Positions 20,657 to 29,688 of a stretch of 64,000 nucleotides of DNA are shown here, one piece after another. Under the pieces are notes generated by a model. It had not been told where the DNA came from. It did no database searches and worked only from the letters and a program-made list of their open reading frames with translations. The first letter of the stretch is position 1; each line of letters starts with the position of its first letter. The DNA comes from Luteimonas suaedae (GTDB lineage Bacteria; Pseudomonadota; Gammaproteobacteria; Xanthomonadales; Xanthomonadaceae), in assembly GCF_008312895.1 (NCBI RefSeq), contig NZ_VSSP01000008.1:62001-126000 (forward strand), read 5' to 3'. The position numbers and the translations under genes are program-made.

Positions 20657-21819
20657 GTCAAGTGCCGGCTCGTGAAGTGCGGCCTATCCTGCTGGTAACG
20701 CGGAACTTCCCGCCTCTGGTAGGCGGCATGGAGCGACTGAATCACCGGATGTTGCTGTCGCTTGCCGAACGAACGCAGGTACAACTTGTTGCCCCGTTGG
20801 GCGCGTCGGTGGTCCTTCCTGCCACGGTGGAGGTCATGGAGACGCCAGTCCGGCCGCTATGGCGTTTTGGGCTGGGAGCCTTGGGCCGTTGCCTCGTCAT
20901 CACTTGGAGGTATCGACCGCGCATCGTCCTTGCAGGGAGTGGATTGACGGCCCCCTTTGCTTGGTTGGCGGCACTCCTTGCTGGCGGGCGCAGCGTCGTC
21001 TACGTTCATGGGCTCGATCTGGTGGCCGCGCACCCCGTCTACCGCCGTCTCTGGCTTCCGGCCATCCGTGCTGCCCACCTAGTGCTCGCCAACAGTTCCA
21101 GTACGCGCGTCTTGGCCATCAAGCGGGGAGTGGATCCCGCCAAGGTGATGGTTTTGCACCCTGGTGTCGACGTGCAGCCAGATTTGGCATTGCCGATAAC
21201 GCTAGGATGGAAGCGGAGCCTCGGCCTCGATGGGCAGCGCATTTTGCTGTCGGTGGGACGACTCACTCCTCGCAAGGGCTTGGTCGAGTTCATTGAGGGT
21301 GCCATGAAGGCGGTTGTTGCGGCTTGTCCCGATGTGGTACTGGCGGTGATCGGTGGGGATGCCGTCGATGCTTTGCATGGTGGGCAGGGCGGCGAGGGCG
21401 ATCGGATCGAGGCTGCTGCTGCACGTGCCGGCTTGCAGGATCACGTCCGCGTGCTCGGTCGTTGCGATGAGTCCGCCTTGCGTTCGGCTTACGAAGAGGC
21501 AGACCTGCACGTATTCCCCGTACGCGCGATTCCGGGTGACGTAGAGGGCTTTGGCATGGTTGCCCTTGAAGCTGCGGCTCATGGCTTGCCGACCGTGGCG
21601 TATGCGGTGGGTGGTGTTCCTGATGCGATCGCGGAAGGACGGAGCGGCTGGCTGATTCCGGCAGAGGATTCCCGAGCCTTCGCGATGGCAGTGGTGCGGG
21701 CGCTCGAGGACGGAAGAACGATCAATCAGCGTGTTGCGTGCCGTGAATTCGCGGCCGGTAAGGCATGGCCCGTCTTCGGGCAGAGGTTGTGGGATCTGCT
21801 GGAGGCTCTTGATGCCTGA
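20653..21819 (+). CDS. GT4 family glycosyltransferase
   Basis: A 388-aa GT-B-fold enzyme. It starts with GTG at 20653, overlapping the previous stop by 4 bp, the only start that keeps the N-terminal strand (VRPILLVTRNFPPLVGGMERLNH). The C-terminal nucleotide-sugar domain shows LSVGRLTPRKGL and the GT4 signature with E, GFGMVALEAAAHGLP. It probably adds one residue to a lipid-linked glycan on the cytoplasmic side. Sugar donor and acceptor are unknown. Confidence 0.87.
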   Translation: MSQVPAREVRPILLVTRNFPPLVGGMERLNHRMLLSLAERTQVQLVAPLGASVVLPATVEVMETPVRPLWRFGLGALGRCLVITWRYRPRIVLAGSGLTAPFAWLAALLAGGRSVVYVHGLDLVAAHPVYRRLWLPAIRAAHLVLANSSSTRVLAIKRGVDPAKVMVLHPGVDVQPDLALPITLGWKRSLGLDGQRILLSVGRLTPRKGLVEFIEGAMKAVVAACPDVVLAVIGGDAVDALHGGQGGEGDRIEAAAARAGLQDHVRVLGRCDESALRSAYEEADLHVFPVRAIPGDVEGFGMVALEAAAHGLPTVAYAVGGVPDAIAEGRSGWLIPAEDSRAFAMAVVRALEDGRTINQRVACREFAAGKAWPVFGQRLWDLLEALDA

Positions 21820-22600
21820 AGACACTGTCCGTAAGCCGCACGCGGTACTGGATTTGCCTTCACGCCAATGGAAGGCTCGCAAGGTTGAACGCCTGCTAGG
21901 CCTTGACGCGCGATCTGGCCCGCTGCGCCTGCTTGAGGTGGGTACAGGCTCCGGCGGCATCAGTCACTATTTCGGCACGCATCCGGAGGGGGGCTTTGAG
22001 GTTGAGGCGGTGGATGTGGTCGATAGCCGTCTAGTCTATGAAGGGTATCGCTTTACTCAGGTAACAGGTACACGCTTACCGTTCGCAGATGATGCGTTTG
22101 ACATCGTGCTGAGCAATCACGTCATAGAACATGTTGGCGATGATGCGGAGCAGGCCGAACACTTGGCGGAGTTGCGCCGGGTGATGCGCCCCAACGGCGC
22201 TGGTTATCTTGCGGTGCCTAACCGTTGGATGCTGGTCGAGCCCCACTACCGCTTGGCTTTTCTGAGTTGGTGGCCGGAGCGGTGGCGTTCGGCATGGCTG
22301 CGCCTGTGGGGTAGGGGCGCGCTCTACGATTGTCGCCCGCTGTCGCGTCGTGACCTTGAGCGGCGACTCTCAGCGGCCGGGTTCCGTTTTGAACAGGTAC
22401 ATTATGAAGCCTTGCGGGCAACTTTCGAGATTGAGAGGCCGCAAGCACTTATCTGGCGATTGCTGCTGAGACATGTGCCGGAGAGAATGCATGTGCTGAT
22501 GGGCGGAATTTACCCAACTTTGATCTATCGGTTATGGGTTCTTCCCTTGGCGGTCGAAGCAGGTGACGCCAAGCTCCCCGCCCTATGGGATGCCCGATGA
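21812..22600 (+). CDS. Class I SAM-dependent methyltransferase
   Basis: 262 aa, starting MPEDTVRKPHAVLD, with GGAGG at 21801-21805 upstream and an 8-bp overlap with the preceding gene. Motif I is LEVGTGSGG (about residue 38), followed by VEAVDVVD and the motif LPFADDAFDIVLSNHVIEHV, a Methyltransf_11 pattern. The C-terminal extension is aromatic-rich. The context suggests O- or N-methylation of a sugar or nucleotide sugar. The substrate is not recognisable. Confidence 0.8.
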   Translation: MPEDTVRKPHAVLDLPSRQWKARKVERLLGLDARSGPLRLLEVGTGSGGISHYFGTHPEGGFEVEAVDVVDSRLVYEGYRFTQVTGTRLPFADDAFDIVLSNHVIEHVGDDAEQAEHLAELRRVMRPNGAGYLAVPNRWMLVEPHYRLAFLSWWPERWRSAWLRLWGRGALYDCRPLSRRDLERRLSAAGFRFEQVHYEALRATFEIERPQALIWRLLLRHVPERMHVLMGGIYPTLIYRLWVLPLAVEAGDAKLPALWDAR

Positions 22601-23886
22601 CGCGTTCGGAGAACGATTCACGGGTCCGGCGCGTTCTTGCGCGCTTTGGACTAGGGCAGCTGGCGGCACAGACAATCGCAGTCTTTGGATGGAATGTGGC
22701 GCGACTGACTACCCAGCTGGTTTGGGTAGTATTGCTCGCGCGCTTTCTTGGTGCTGAGGGTTACGGTAGCTTTTCGGGGATTGCCGGACTGGCGCTAGCC
22801 TTCAGCGGTTTGGCCGGATTGGGACTCGGGTTACGCATGTACCAGGACACGGCGCGCGACCCCGCCATGTTCGGCCTACGCTGGAGACAGGCACTACGCG
22901 TCTTGGGCTGGAGCGGCATTGGGTTGTCACTGCTGTTCCTGGCGACTGGATGGCTCCTCTTTCCTAATTTGCCATGGCTGTTGCTGATGGCAGTGGCCGC
23001 GGCAGAGCTGCTGATGGCGCCATTTATCACCCATGCGGCCTTTGCATATGCAAGCCGGCGCCAGGTCGCACAGGCTGCCGCTGCTCCAGTGGTCTTATCA
23101 ATCGCGAGAGTGATTGCGGCCGGCATCGCTACAGCGTTGCCCGTCGAAAATGGCCTTCAAATGTATGCGCTGCTTCATCTCGCCGCGACGGCAGTCGCAG
23201 CAGGACTCGTCCTGCGGAGATGCCAGCTTCGGTTAATGCCGCCACCGGCGGAGGCGGTCGTGTCCCGGAACGACTTGGTTACGGGTCTAGGGTTCTCCTC
23301 GGTCTGGGCGAGTGGGCTGGCCCTCGGGTCGATCGACAAGGCCGTGGCGTTGCGCGTCGGTGGTGCTGGTCTTGCAGGTGAATACACCGCTGCGCATCGG
23401 TTTGCGAATCTCGTTGCCCTGCCGGTGGAGGCCCTGGTCACTGCGGTGATGCCGCGGCTTTTCAGCGCGGGAGGCGGCAGCCGGTTCCCCGTGCGCATGG
23501 TGGGCACATTGGCACTCACGGTAGCTTCCTATGGAATGATCGCCGGGGTGATTCTATGGTATGGGGCTGATTTGGTCCCGCTTCTGCTGGGTGAGGTGTT
23601 TCGGGAGTCGGTCGCAGCCCTGCATCTACTGGCTTTCTGGGTTCCCGCTTATTGCCTGCGTTCTCTTGGAAGCAATGTGCTGCTCGGCTTCGGCTGGAAA
23701 CGTTGGCGGTTCTGGAGCGAGCTTGCTGCGATGATGGCTGTCCTGATGCTGATGATCCTCTGGATTCCAGCCTACGGTGTCGCGGGAGCCGCGGCAGCGC
23801 TCGTTGTCGCCGAAGGGATGCTGGTGACGATAGTCTGGGGCCGCATTCTTGTTGCCGGAAGAAGGACCTTGGAAGCCATTCCATGA
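22597..23886 (+). CDS. Oligosaccharide flippase, Wzx/MATE-like (polysaccharide biosynthesis protein)
   Basis: 429 aa with about 12 hydrophobic segments. The N-terminus (FGWNVARLTTQLVWVVLLAR, then FLGAEGYG) is the typical start of the Polysacc_synt family, followed by segments such as LLLMAVAAAELLMAPF and VAGAAAALVVAEGMLV. It would flip an undecaprenyl-pyrophosphate-linked glycan across the inner membrane. The ATG at 22597 overlaps the previous TGA. No polymerase (Wzy) or WecA/WbaP-type initiating transferase is seen in the cluster, so the product is probably a short unit or the rest is encoded elsewhere. Confidence 0.82.
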   Translation: MTRSENDSRVRRVLARFGLGQLAAQTIAVFGWNVARLTTQLVWVVLLARFLGAEGYGSFSGIAGLALAFSGLAGLGLGLRMYQDTARDPAMFGLRWRQALRVLGWSGIGLSLLFLATGWLLFPNLPWLLLMAVAAAELLMAPFITHAAFAYASRRQVAQAAAAPVVLSIARVIAAGIATALPVENGLQMYALLHLAATAVAAGLVLRRCQLRLMPPPAEAVVSRNDLVTGLGFSSVWASGLALGSIDKAVALRVGGAGLAGEYTAAHRFANLVALPVEALVTAVMPRLFSAGGGSRFPVRMVGTLALTVASYGMIAGVILWYGADLVPLLLGEVFRESVAALHLLAFWVPAYCLRSLGSNVLLGFGWKRWRFWSELAAMMAVLMLMILWIPAYGVAGAAAALVVAEGMLVTIVWGRILVAGRRTLEAIP

Positions 23887-24683
23887 GCCTGCATCACCTT
23901 CACGCCGTGCGTGACTTCGAACTCCACCAGATTCTGGGTGACTTGCGTCGAGGTCAGGTGGGCGATGCGAAGCTGCGCCTGCTCGATATCGGGGCGGGCA
24001 CCGGGCGCCAGGCGGCGCGCCTGGCGTCGTTGGGCTTCGAAGTCACGGCTGTCGATTTGCCCGGCAGTGCATACGTCAATGATCGTCTCTACCCGATCAT
24101 CGACTACGACGGACGCAACTTGCCGCTAGACGACGCCAGCGTAGATGTAGTGTTCAGCTCGAACGTACTTGAGCACGTGCAGGACCTATCGCAACTGCTA
24201 GCCGAGACATTTCGTGTGTTGACGCCCGATGGGCTAGCCGTACATGTTCTTCCTACTCCCGCCTGGCGCTGGTGGACACACCTCAGCCATTATCCTTGGC
24301 TGGCCATGCGGGTAGTCCAGCGCCTGCGCAGCGATGCCGCACGGTACGTGACTGCGCATCCTGACCATCCGTCAGCCGGTTCCGCTCCTTCCATTCTGTG
24401 GCCTTCTCGCCATGGTGAACGTGGCTCAGCACTCACCGAGGCTTGGTATTTCTCGGCACGATGGTGGCGAAAGGTTTTCACCGACGCAGGTTTTGCAGTC
24501 CAAGTGGTGCGCCCAGTTGGCCTGTTCTATACCGGCAGCATGATTTGCGCCGAACGTTTGTCGATTCCTGCGCGTGCGTGCTTCGCTCGTTGGCTTGGTT
24601 CATCGTGCCGGGTGTTCGTGCTCAGGCCGACGTCTACTACAGCTAGCAAAACATGCTCAACTGCCCGCAGGATTGCAGAATGA
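23883..24683 (+). CDS. Class I SAM-dependent methyltransferase
   Basis: 266 aa, ATGA overlap with the flippase gene. Motif I LLDIGAGTGRQAARL (about residue 34) is followed by VTAVDLPGSAYV and VDVVFSSNVLEHVQDLSQLLAE, a Methyltransf_11/23 pattern. It has no membrane segment. The C-terminal 25 residues are Ser/Thr-rich and look unstructured. The likely substrate is a sugar or an aglycone of the cluster product. Confidence 0.78.
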   Translation: MSLHHLHAVRDFELHQILGDLRRGQVGDAKLRLLDIGAGTGRQAARLASLGFEVTAVDLPGSAYVNDRLYPIIDYDGRNLPLDDASVDVVFSSNVLEHVQDLSQLLAETFRVLTPDGLAVHVLPTPAWRWWTHLSHYPWLAMRVVQRLRSDAARYVTAHPDHPSAGSAPSILWPSRHGERGSALTEAWYFSARWWRKVFTDAGFAVQVVRPVGLFYTGSMICAERLSIPARACFARWLGSSCRVFVLRPTSTTASKTCSTARRIAE

Positions 24684-25651
24684 ATTACCGCTGCCCCCGC
24701 CTCGTTGCTCCAGATGACGGGGGTCCTCTGATTTGGGAGGAAGGCGCCTTCATTGCCGAGGATGGGACCCGTTACCAAATAGTGGATGGTATCCCTCGCT
24801 TCGTGTCCGATGACAACTACGCACGGGCTTTCGGCGAGCAGTGGGTGCGATTCCCGCGGACTCAGCTGGATTCGGCGACGGGCATTCCATTGTCGGCCAG
24901 CCGTCTTGCCCGTTGCCTGCGCGCCGACCTCGCTTGCCTTCAAGGTCAGCTGGTACTCGAGGCGGGCTCCGGTGCAGGGCGGTTCACTGAAGTGTTGCTC
25001 GCCCATGGCGCCACGGTTGATTCTTTCGACTACTCCGGCGCCGTCGCTGCGAATGCGACGAACAATGGAAAGAATTCCGGGCTGAGCATCGTTCAGGCAG
25101 ATATTCGTCGAATGCCCTTCCCCGAGGCTGTCTACGACCTCGTGGTTTGCCTCGGCGTCGTTCAGCACACTCCCGACCCCGAGGAGACATTGCGTGCGCT
25201 GTGGTCGCGCGTGCGTCCTGGCGGGCGGCTGGTATTCGACCACTATCGACGAAAGATACGCAACTATCTTCCTCCTCCGCTAGGCGTAGCGGGTATGGCT
25301 TACCGTTGGTATTTCCTCCGTGTGCCGAAGGGGCGGCAGTTCGAGGCAGTCAAGCACGTTGTTGACTTTTGGTTCCCGCTGGTCTGGCGCTTCAGGAAGT
25401 CGCGCTGGATCCAGTTCGTGTTGAGCCGTCTCAATCCGATCGTCAACTACTATCCGCACTTCGGCTTGCGCGACCGCGAGATGTACTACGAATGGATGCT
25501 GCTCGATACCCATGACGCGATGACCGATGTATACAAGCATCGGCGCACGGCCGCCGAGATCCGTCGGTTCCTCGTCTCGTTGGGTGCGGAGGAGATCGAG
25601 GTCAGCCACGGCGGCAACGGGGTTGAAGCCTCGTGCAGGAAGCCTACATGA
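24680..25651 (+). CDS. SAM-dependent methyltransferase with N-terminal Trm112-like domain
   Basis: 323 aa, ATGA overlap with the preceding gene. The N-terminal 45 residues (CPRLVAPDDGGPLIW, RYQIVDGIPRFVSDD) resemble a Trm112/UPF0434 mini-domain that precedes some methyltransferases. The catalytic domain follows with motif I VLEAGSGAGRFTEVL (about residue 93) and VQHTPDPEETLRAL. Its zinc-ligand set looks incomplete, with one Cys visible. Function within the glycan cluster is inferred from location only. Confidence 0.78.
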   Translation: MNYRCPRLVAPDDGGPLIWEEGAFIAEDGTRYQIVDGIPRFVSDDNYARAFGEQWVRFPRTQLDSATGIPLSASRLARCLRADLACLQGQLVLEAGSGAGRFTEVLLAHGATVDSFDYSGAVAANATNNGKNSGLSIVQADIRRMPFPEAVYDLVVCLGVVQHTPDPEETLRALWSRVRPGGRLVFDHYRRKIRNYLPPPLGVAGMAYRWYFLRVPKGRQFEAVKHVVDFWFPLVWRFRKSRWIQFVLSRLNPIVNYYPHFGLRDREMYYEWMLLDTHDAMTDVYKHRRTAAEIRRFLVSLGAEEIEVSHGGNGVEASCRKPT

Positions 25652-26634
25652 GCACTGACAGGAAATGTGTTGTCTGTGAACAAGACGCTGTCCTGCTTGT
25701 GTCGGGGGATCGAGAAGCGACTGCAGATGCGCTCGAGCGTGCTCTCGGTCGTACTGGTGTTCGTGATGTGATGAAGAATGTGCCCGACCTCTATCGCTGT
25801 CGGGATTGTGGGCTCGAATTTGCCATGCCGATGTCCGAGCCCGGCTCGGCCTTCTACGAGTGGCTCACTCGCTCGGGCTTCGACTATCCCGTGTGGCGCT
25901 GGGAGTGGGAGGCATGTCGGAAGCTGTTGGGCGACGACACTCCACTAGCGCAAGGTACTCGCGTTCTGCTGGACGTGGGCTGCGGAGATGGCCGTTTCCT
26001 TTCCTCACTTCGCGGCGTACAGGGCCTCCGGACCATCGGTGTCGATCACAATCGCGATGCAGTGCAAGAGGCGAGGCGTCATGGACACGAAGTTGTTCTG
26101 GGAGGGTTCAATGAGGTGCAGAGCCTGCTGACAGATGGCGTGGACGCTATCACCTTTTGGCACGTTGTCGAGCATGTAAATGATCCTGTGGGCTTGTTGC
26201 AGCAAGCGCAGGGTTTGTTGAGGGAAGGTGGGCGGCTCTTTTTCTCTGTTCCGCTGACTCCCATGAGCTATGAGCATGCCTGGACTGATCCGTTCAACGC
26301 GCCGCCCCACCACCTGACGCGTTGGAATTTACGGGCCTTGGAAGTCTTGGCGATGCGCCTCGACATGCAACTGCATATGGAGCTACCCACGGCCGAGCGA
26401 TTGGTGAAGCGCGTCGCGCGAAGCTTGGCGTTGCAGGCAATGCCCACCTTTGGCACGCATGGACGATGGCGAAAAGCGACGCGTCTCGCGTCCTTCCTCG
26501 CTCGCAGACCATGGCGCTTGCCCCAGGAGATCTGGCAGCAGATGCACCGCACTAGGCATGCCGGCCGTACTCTCCCGGATGTAGCGCTAGTCGTGCTTGA
26601 GAATCGCGTGACACCGACGTGGGTACCGACCTGA
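25648..26634 (+). CDS. SAM-dependent methyltransferase with N-terminal zinc ribbon
   Basis: 328 aa, ATGA overlap. N-terminal cysteines C7/C10 (KCVVC) and C51/C54 (YRCRDC) form a zinc ribbon. The methyltransferase core has LLDVGCGDGRFL (about residue 107), ITFWHVVEHVNDPVGLL and GGRLFFSVP, matching Methyltransf_23. Zinc-ribbon methyltransferases of this type occur in sugar-modification clusters (C-methyltransferases are a related group). The fourth methyltransferase of the cluster, so the glycan or its lipid is probably multiply methylated. Confidence 0.8.
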   Translation: MSTDRKCVVCEQDAVLLVSGDREATADALERALGRTGVRDVMKNVPDLYRCRDCGLEFAMPMSEPGSAFYEWLTRSGFDYPVWRWEWEACRKLLGDDTPLAQGTRVLLDVGCGDGRFLSSLRGVQGLRTIGVDHNRDAVQEARRHGHEVVLGGFNEVQSLLTDGVDAITFWHVVEHVNDPVGLLQQAQGLLREGGRLFFSVPLTPMSYEHAWTDPFNAPPHHLTRWNLRALEVLAMRLDMQLHMELPTAERLVKRVARSLALQAMPTFGTHGRWRKATRLASFLARRPWRLPQEIWQQMHRTRHAGRTLPDVALVVLENRVTPTWVPT

Positions 26635-28541
26635 TGTGCGGGCTGGCCGGAATATTGGGGCCATGGAACGAAGAACGAAGCGCGCTGTTGGCGGCCATGG
26701 GGGAGTCCTTGCGTCATCGCGGTCCCGACGACGAGGGGCTTTGGAATCCACAGGGCCCATTGGGTTTAGTACACCGTCGCCTGGCGATCGTCGATCTGTC
26801 TGCCGCGGGTGCACAGCCTATGGTATCCAAGGATGGTCGCTGGATACTGGTTTTCAACGGTGAAATTTACAACCATCGCGCGATTCGCTTGACTCTTGAG
26901 GGCGACGGGATCGGTGGCTGGCGCGGCCATTCCGACACCGAAGTACTGTTGGAAGCTATTGCGCACTGGGGATTTGAAGCCGCGCTGCAACGCTGCAACG
27001 GCATGTTTGCATTAGCTGCCTGGGATGTTCGAAGGCAGGAGTTGTGGTTGGCGCGCGATCGCACTGGCGAAAAGCCGCTATATGTCGGTTGGCTGGGCGG
27101 CGACCTCGTATTCGCCTCTGAACTCAAGGCGCTACGCCGCCATCCGGCTTGGCAACACGCGGTAGATCCTGGCGCGATGTCGCTGATGCTGTCGCTTGGC
27201 TATGTGCCTGCACCGCTCAGCATCCATCCGGGTGTGTTCAAGCTACCGGCTGCCAGTTTGGTCCGGTTCGTGCTCAGGGATGCTGCATCGCCGCCGGATG
27301 CCGGGGATTTCGCGGCGATGATAAAGCGCTACTGGCGGCTAGAAGAGATTGTTGATGCCTCTCTCGACGATCTATGGCGGGAGAGCGAGGTGGCGGCGCT
27401 CGAAGCCATTCAGAACTTGCTCGACGAGGCTGTCGCGATGCGGATGGTCGCAGATGTGCCTGTCGGGGCATTGCTCTCGGGTGGTATCGACTCGAGTCTG
27501 GTCGTTGCAAGCATGGCGCGGCAGGCTTCTTCTTCCGTACGTACTTTCACCGTCTGCTTCGAGGAAGCTGGTATCAACGAGGCCGAGCACGCGAGCGAAA
27601 CCGCGCTGTACCTAGGTACGCGCCACGAAGTTCTGCCGCTGCCATCAGGTTCGGCGCTGGAGCTCGTCGAGCGTTTGCCAGAGGTTTATGACGAGCCTTT
27701 TGCCGACGCGGCTCAGTTGCCGGCCTTGTTGGTCGCCGATGCCGCGCGCGGCCAGGTTACGGTTGTGCTGACCGGTGACGGCGGCGATGAACTCTTCCAT
27801 GGCTACCAGCGCTACTTGGATGGTGAGCGACTCTGGGCTCGAATCGGTCATTGGCCCGAGGCACTGCGCAGGGGTATGGCCGGTAGTGCGCGTGGTCTCG
27901 CAGGGATCACAGGCACGGGCGCAATCGCCGAGCGACTCCGCCGGCAAGCCGGGCGCCTGGGTGGTGGGGATTTTGATGACTACTATCGCCGCCTGTTGGG
28001 CTTTCCGGGTGCGCTGCCCGGGGCGCCGCCAAATCGCGTGCCGGGCTTCACTTGGCCGCGGTCGCCGCCACGACTACGCGAGTTCGGTGCGCGGATGCGC
28101 TTCGTCGACCAGGCCTTGTCGCTGCCGGAAGGTATCCACGTCAAGCTCGACCGAGCCAGTATGGCGGCCGGGCTGGAGCTGCGAGTGCCGTTGCTGGACC
28201 ATCGGTTGTTAGAGCTTGCTTGGCGTCTGCCGCCCGCGTGGCACGCCAAGGGTGGTGTTGGCAAACGTATGCTGCGCAAATTGGCCGAGCGCCAGTTGCC
28301 GCAAGGGCTCGCCAGCAGGCGGAAGCAGGGTTTCGACGTGCCGATTTCGTCATGGCTACGTGGTCCGCTACGTACGTGGGCGCAGGATCTGCTGTCGCCA
28401 TCGGCTATAGCGGCCGACCCCATGCTCGATGCGGCTGCAGTCGAGCGCTGCCTGAGTGAGCATCTCTCACGGCATGCAGACCATGGCTATGCACTATGGG
28501 CCTTATTGATGTATCGAACTTGGAGCCTGCGCTATGGCTGA
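26634..28541 (+). CDS. Asparagine synthase-like glutamine amidotransferase (AsnB family)
   Basis: 635 aa. Start chosen so that Cys2 (MCGLAGILG) is the N-terminal nucleophile of the class II glutaminase. The ATG overlaps the previous TGA by one base. The glutaminase domain has RHRGPDDEG and FNGEIYNHR. The synthetase domain has the PPi loop SGGIDSS (residues 282-288) and LTGDGGDELFHGYQRY. AsnB paralogues in polysaccharide clusters amidate carboxylates of uronic acids; here the same role is inferred. True asparagine synthesis is the alternative and cannot be excluded by motif alone. Confidence 0.88.
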   Translation: MCGLAGILGPWNEERSALLAAMGESLRHRGPDDEGLWNPQGPLGLVHRRLAIVDLSAAGAQPMVSKDGRWILVFNGEIYNHRAIRLTLEGDGIGGWRGHSDTEVLLEAIAHWGFEAALQRCNGMFALAAWDVRRQELWLARDRTGEKPLYVGWLGGDLVFASELKALRRHPAWQHAVDPGAMSLMLSLGYVPAPLSIHPGVFKLPAASLVRFVLRDAASPPDAGDFAAMIKRYWRLEEIVDASLDDLWRESEVAALEAIQNLLDEAVAMRMVADVPVGALLSGGIDSSLVVASMARQASSSVRTFTVCFEEAGINEAEHASETALYLGTRHEVLPLPSGSALELVERLPEVYDEPFADAAQLPALLVADAARGQVTVVLTGDGGDELFHGYQRYLDGERLWARIGHWPEALRRGMAGSARGLAGITGTGAIAERLRRQAGRLGGGDFDDYYRRLLGFPGALPGAPPNRVPGFTWPRSPPRLREFGARMRFVDQALSLPEGIHVKLDRASMAAGLELRVPLLDHRLLELAWRLPPAWHAKGGVGKRMLRKLAERQLPQGLASRRKQGFDVPISSWLRGPLRTWAQDLLSPSAIAADPMLDAAAVERCLSEHLSRHADHGYALWALLMYRTWSLRYG

Positions 28542-29688
28542 GGCTCCGCTGCGCCTACTCGTGATCGGCAACCTGCCACCGCATGTGCTGGGCGGAGCCG
28601 AGAACCAAGTCGCCAGGTTGGTCGAAGCATGGTGCGCGGCCGGGATAAAGGTCGAAGTGGCTGGACATCGCATTCCGAAGGGTGAGCAGGTGCTGGGTAC
28701 CGCACGCGTACGAACACACCGAATCCACACTTGGACCATGGGGGGGCGAACGGGTCGTGCGCTCTCCTATCTCCTGTCGCTGACCCGCCTTGTGCTACGG
28801 CGTCGCCGCGACTTTGACGCTGTCTATTGTCGTGGCATGGGTGATGGTCTGGTTGGCGTATGCATACTGGCAACGATTGGCGTCTGCCCATGGCCGATCA
28901 TCGCGGTACCGATCAATGCCCGTGGCAACGGCGACGCCGCGTTTCTCCGTTCCATTCCTGGGTGGCGACTATGGGTCAGGCTACTCGATAGGCGAATTAG
29001 TGCAATCAACCTGATTAATGCCGACATTGCGGAAGATCTCGATGCACTCGGTCTCTTGAATGCGCCTCGTAGCATCATTCCTAATGGCATTTCCGTGCAA
29101 GCGCCAGTGCTGCGTAAATCGGTTGCTCCCGCCAGGCGCTTGTTGTGGACTGGACGATTCGAATACCAGAAGGGTCTGGATCTTCTGCTGCCTGTATTGG
29201 CCCGTTTTCGATCAGGTCGTGCGCGCTTCCATGTCGATCTCGTAGGCGAAGGCGTTCTTCGGTCGGTACTTGAGCAGCAGATGCGCGCCTTGGGCTTGCA
29301 AGACGTCGTGCGATTCCTGGGTGCAGTGGAAGCCAAACACGTACGTGAGCTTTTGATCGGAGTGGACGTGTTTCTGCTTCCTTCGCGCTATGAAGGCATG
29401 TCAAACGCGGCTCTTGAAGCCATGGAGGCCGGGCTTCCGGTGCTCTGCACGCGCTGCGGAGGAATTGATGCTGTGGTCGCCGAGGGGGCGGGATGGGTTT
29501 GCGAGCCAGATGACGAAGCATCATTGGCGGCCTGCTTCGATGCGATGCTCATGGCGACTGACGATGAAATACTCGCGCGAGGGCGCCTGGCGCGCAACAT
29601 TGTAGAGCGGCGATTCCGGATCGAGCAGGTCGCCACAGCCAATCTGGAGCTGATCCGTGGCGTCATGCGGGGAGTGGAAAGTCGCTGA
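28534..29688 (+). CDS. GT4 family glycosyltransferase
   Basis: 384 aa, overlapping asnB-like by 8 bp. It begins MAEAPLRLLVIGNLPPHVLGGAENQV (the GT-B N-terminal glycine loop), with LLWTGRFEYQKGLDLLLPV and the GT4 signature SRYEGMSNAALEAMEAGLPVL in the C-terminal domain. No membrane span is convincing. It probably transfers one sugar to the growing lipid-linked glycan. Donor unknown. Confidence 0.87.
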   Translation: MAEAPLRLLVIGNLPPHVLGGAENQVARLVEAWCAAGIKVEVAGHRIPKGEQVLGTARVRTHRIHTWTMGGRTGRALSYLLSLTRLVLRRRRDFDAVYCRGMGDGLVGVCILATIGVCPWPIIAVPINARGNGDAAFLRSIPGWRLWVRLLDRRISAINLINADIAEDLDALGLLNAPRSIIPNGISVQAPVLRKSVAPARRLLWTGRFEYQKGLDLLLPVLARFRSGRARFHVDLVGEGVLRSVLEQQMRALGLQDVVRFLGAVEAKHVRELLIGVDVFLLPSRYEGMSNAALEAMEAGLPVLCTRCGGIDAVVAEGAGWVCEPDDEASLAACFDAMLMATDDEILARGRLARNIVERRFRIEQVATANLELIRGVMRGVESR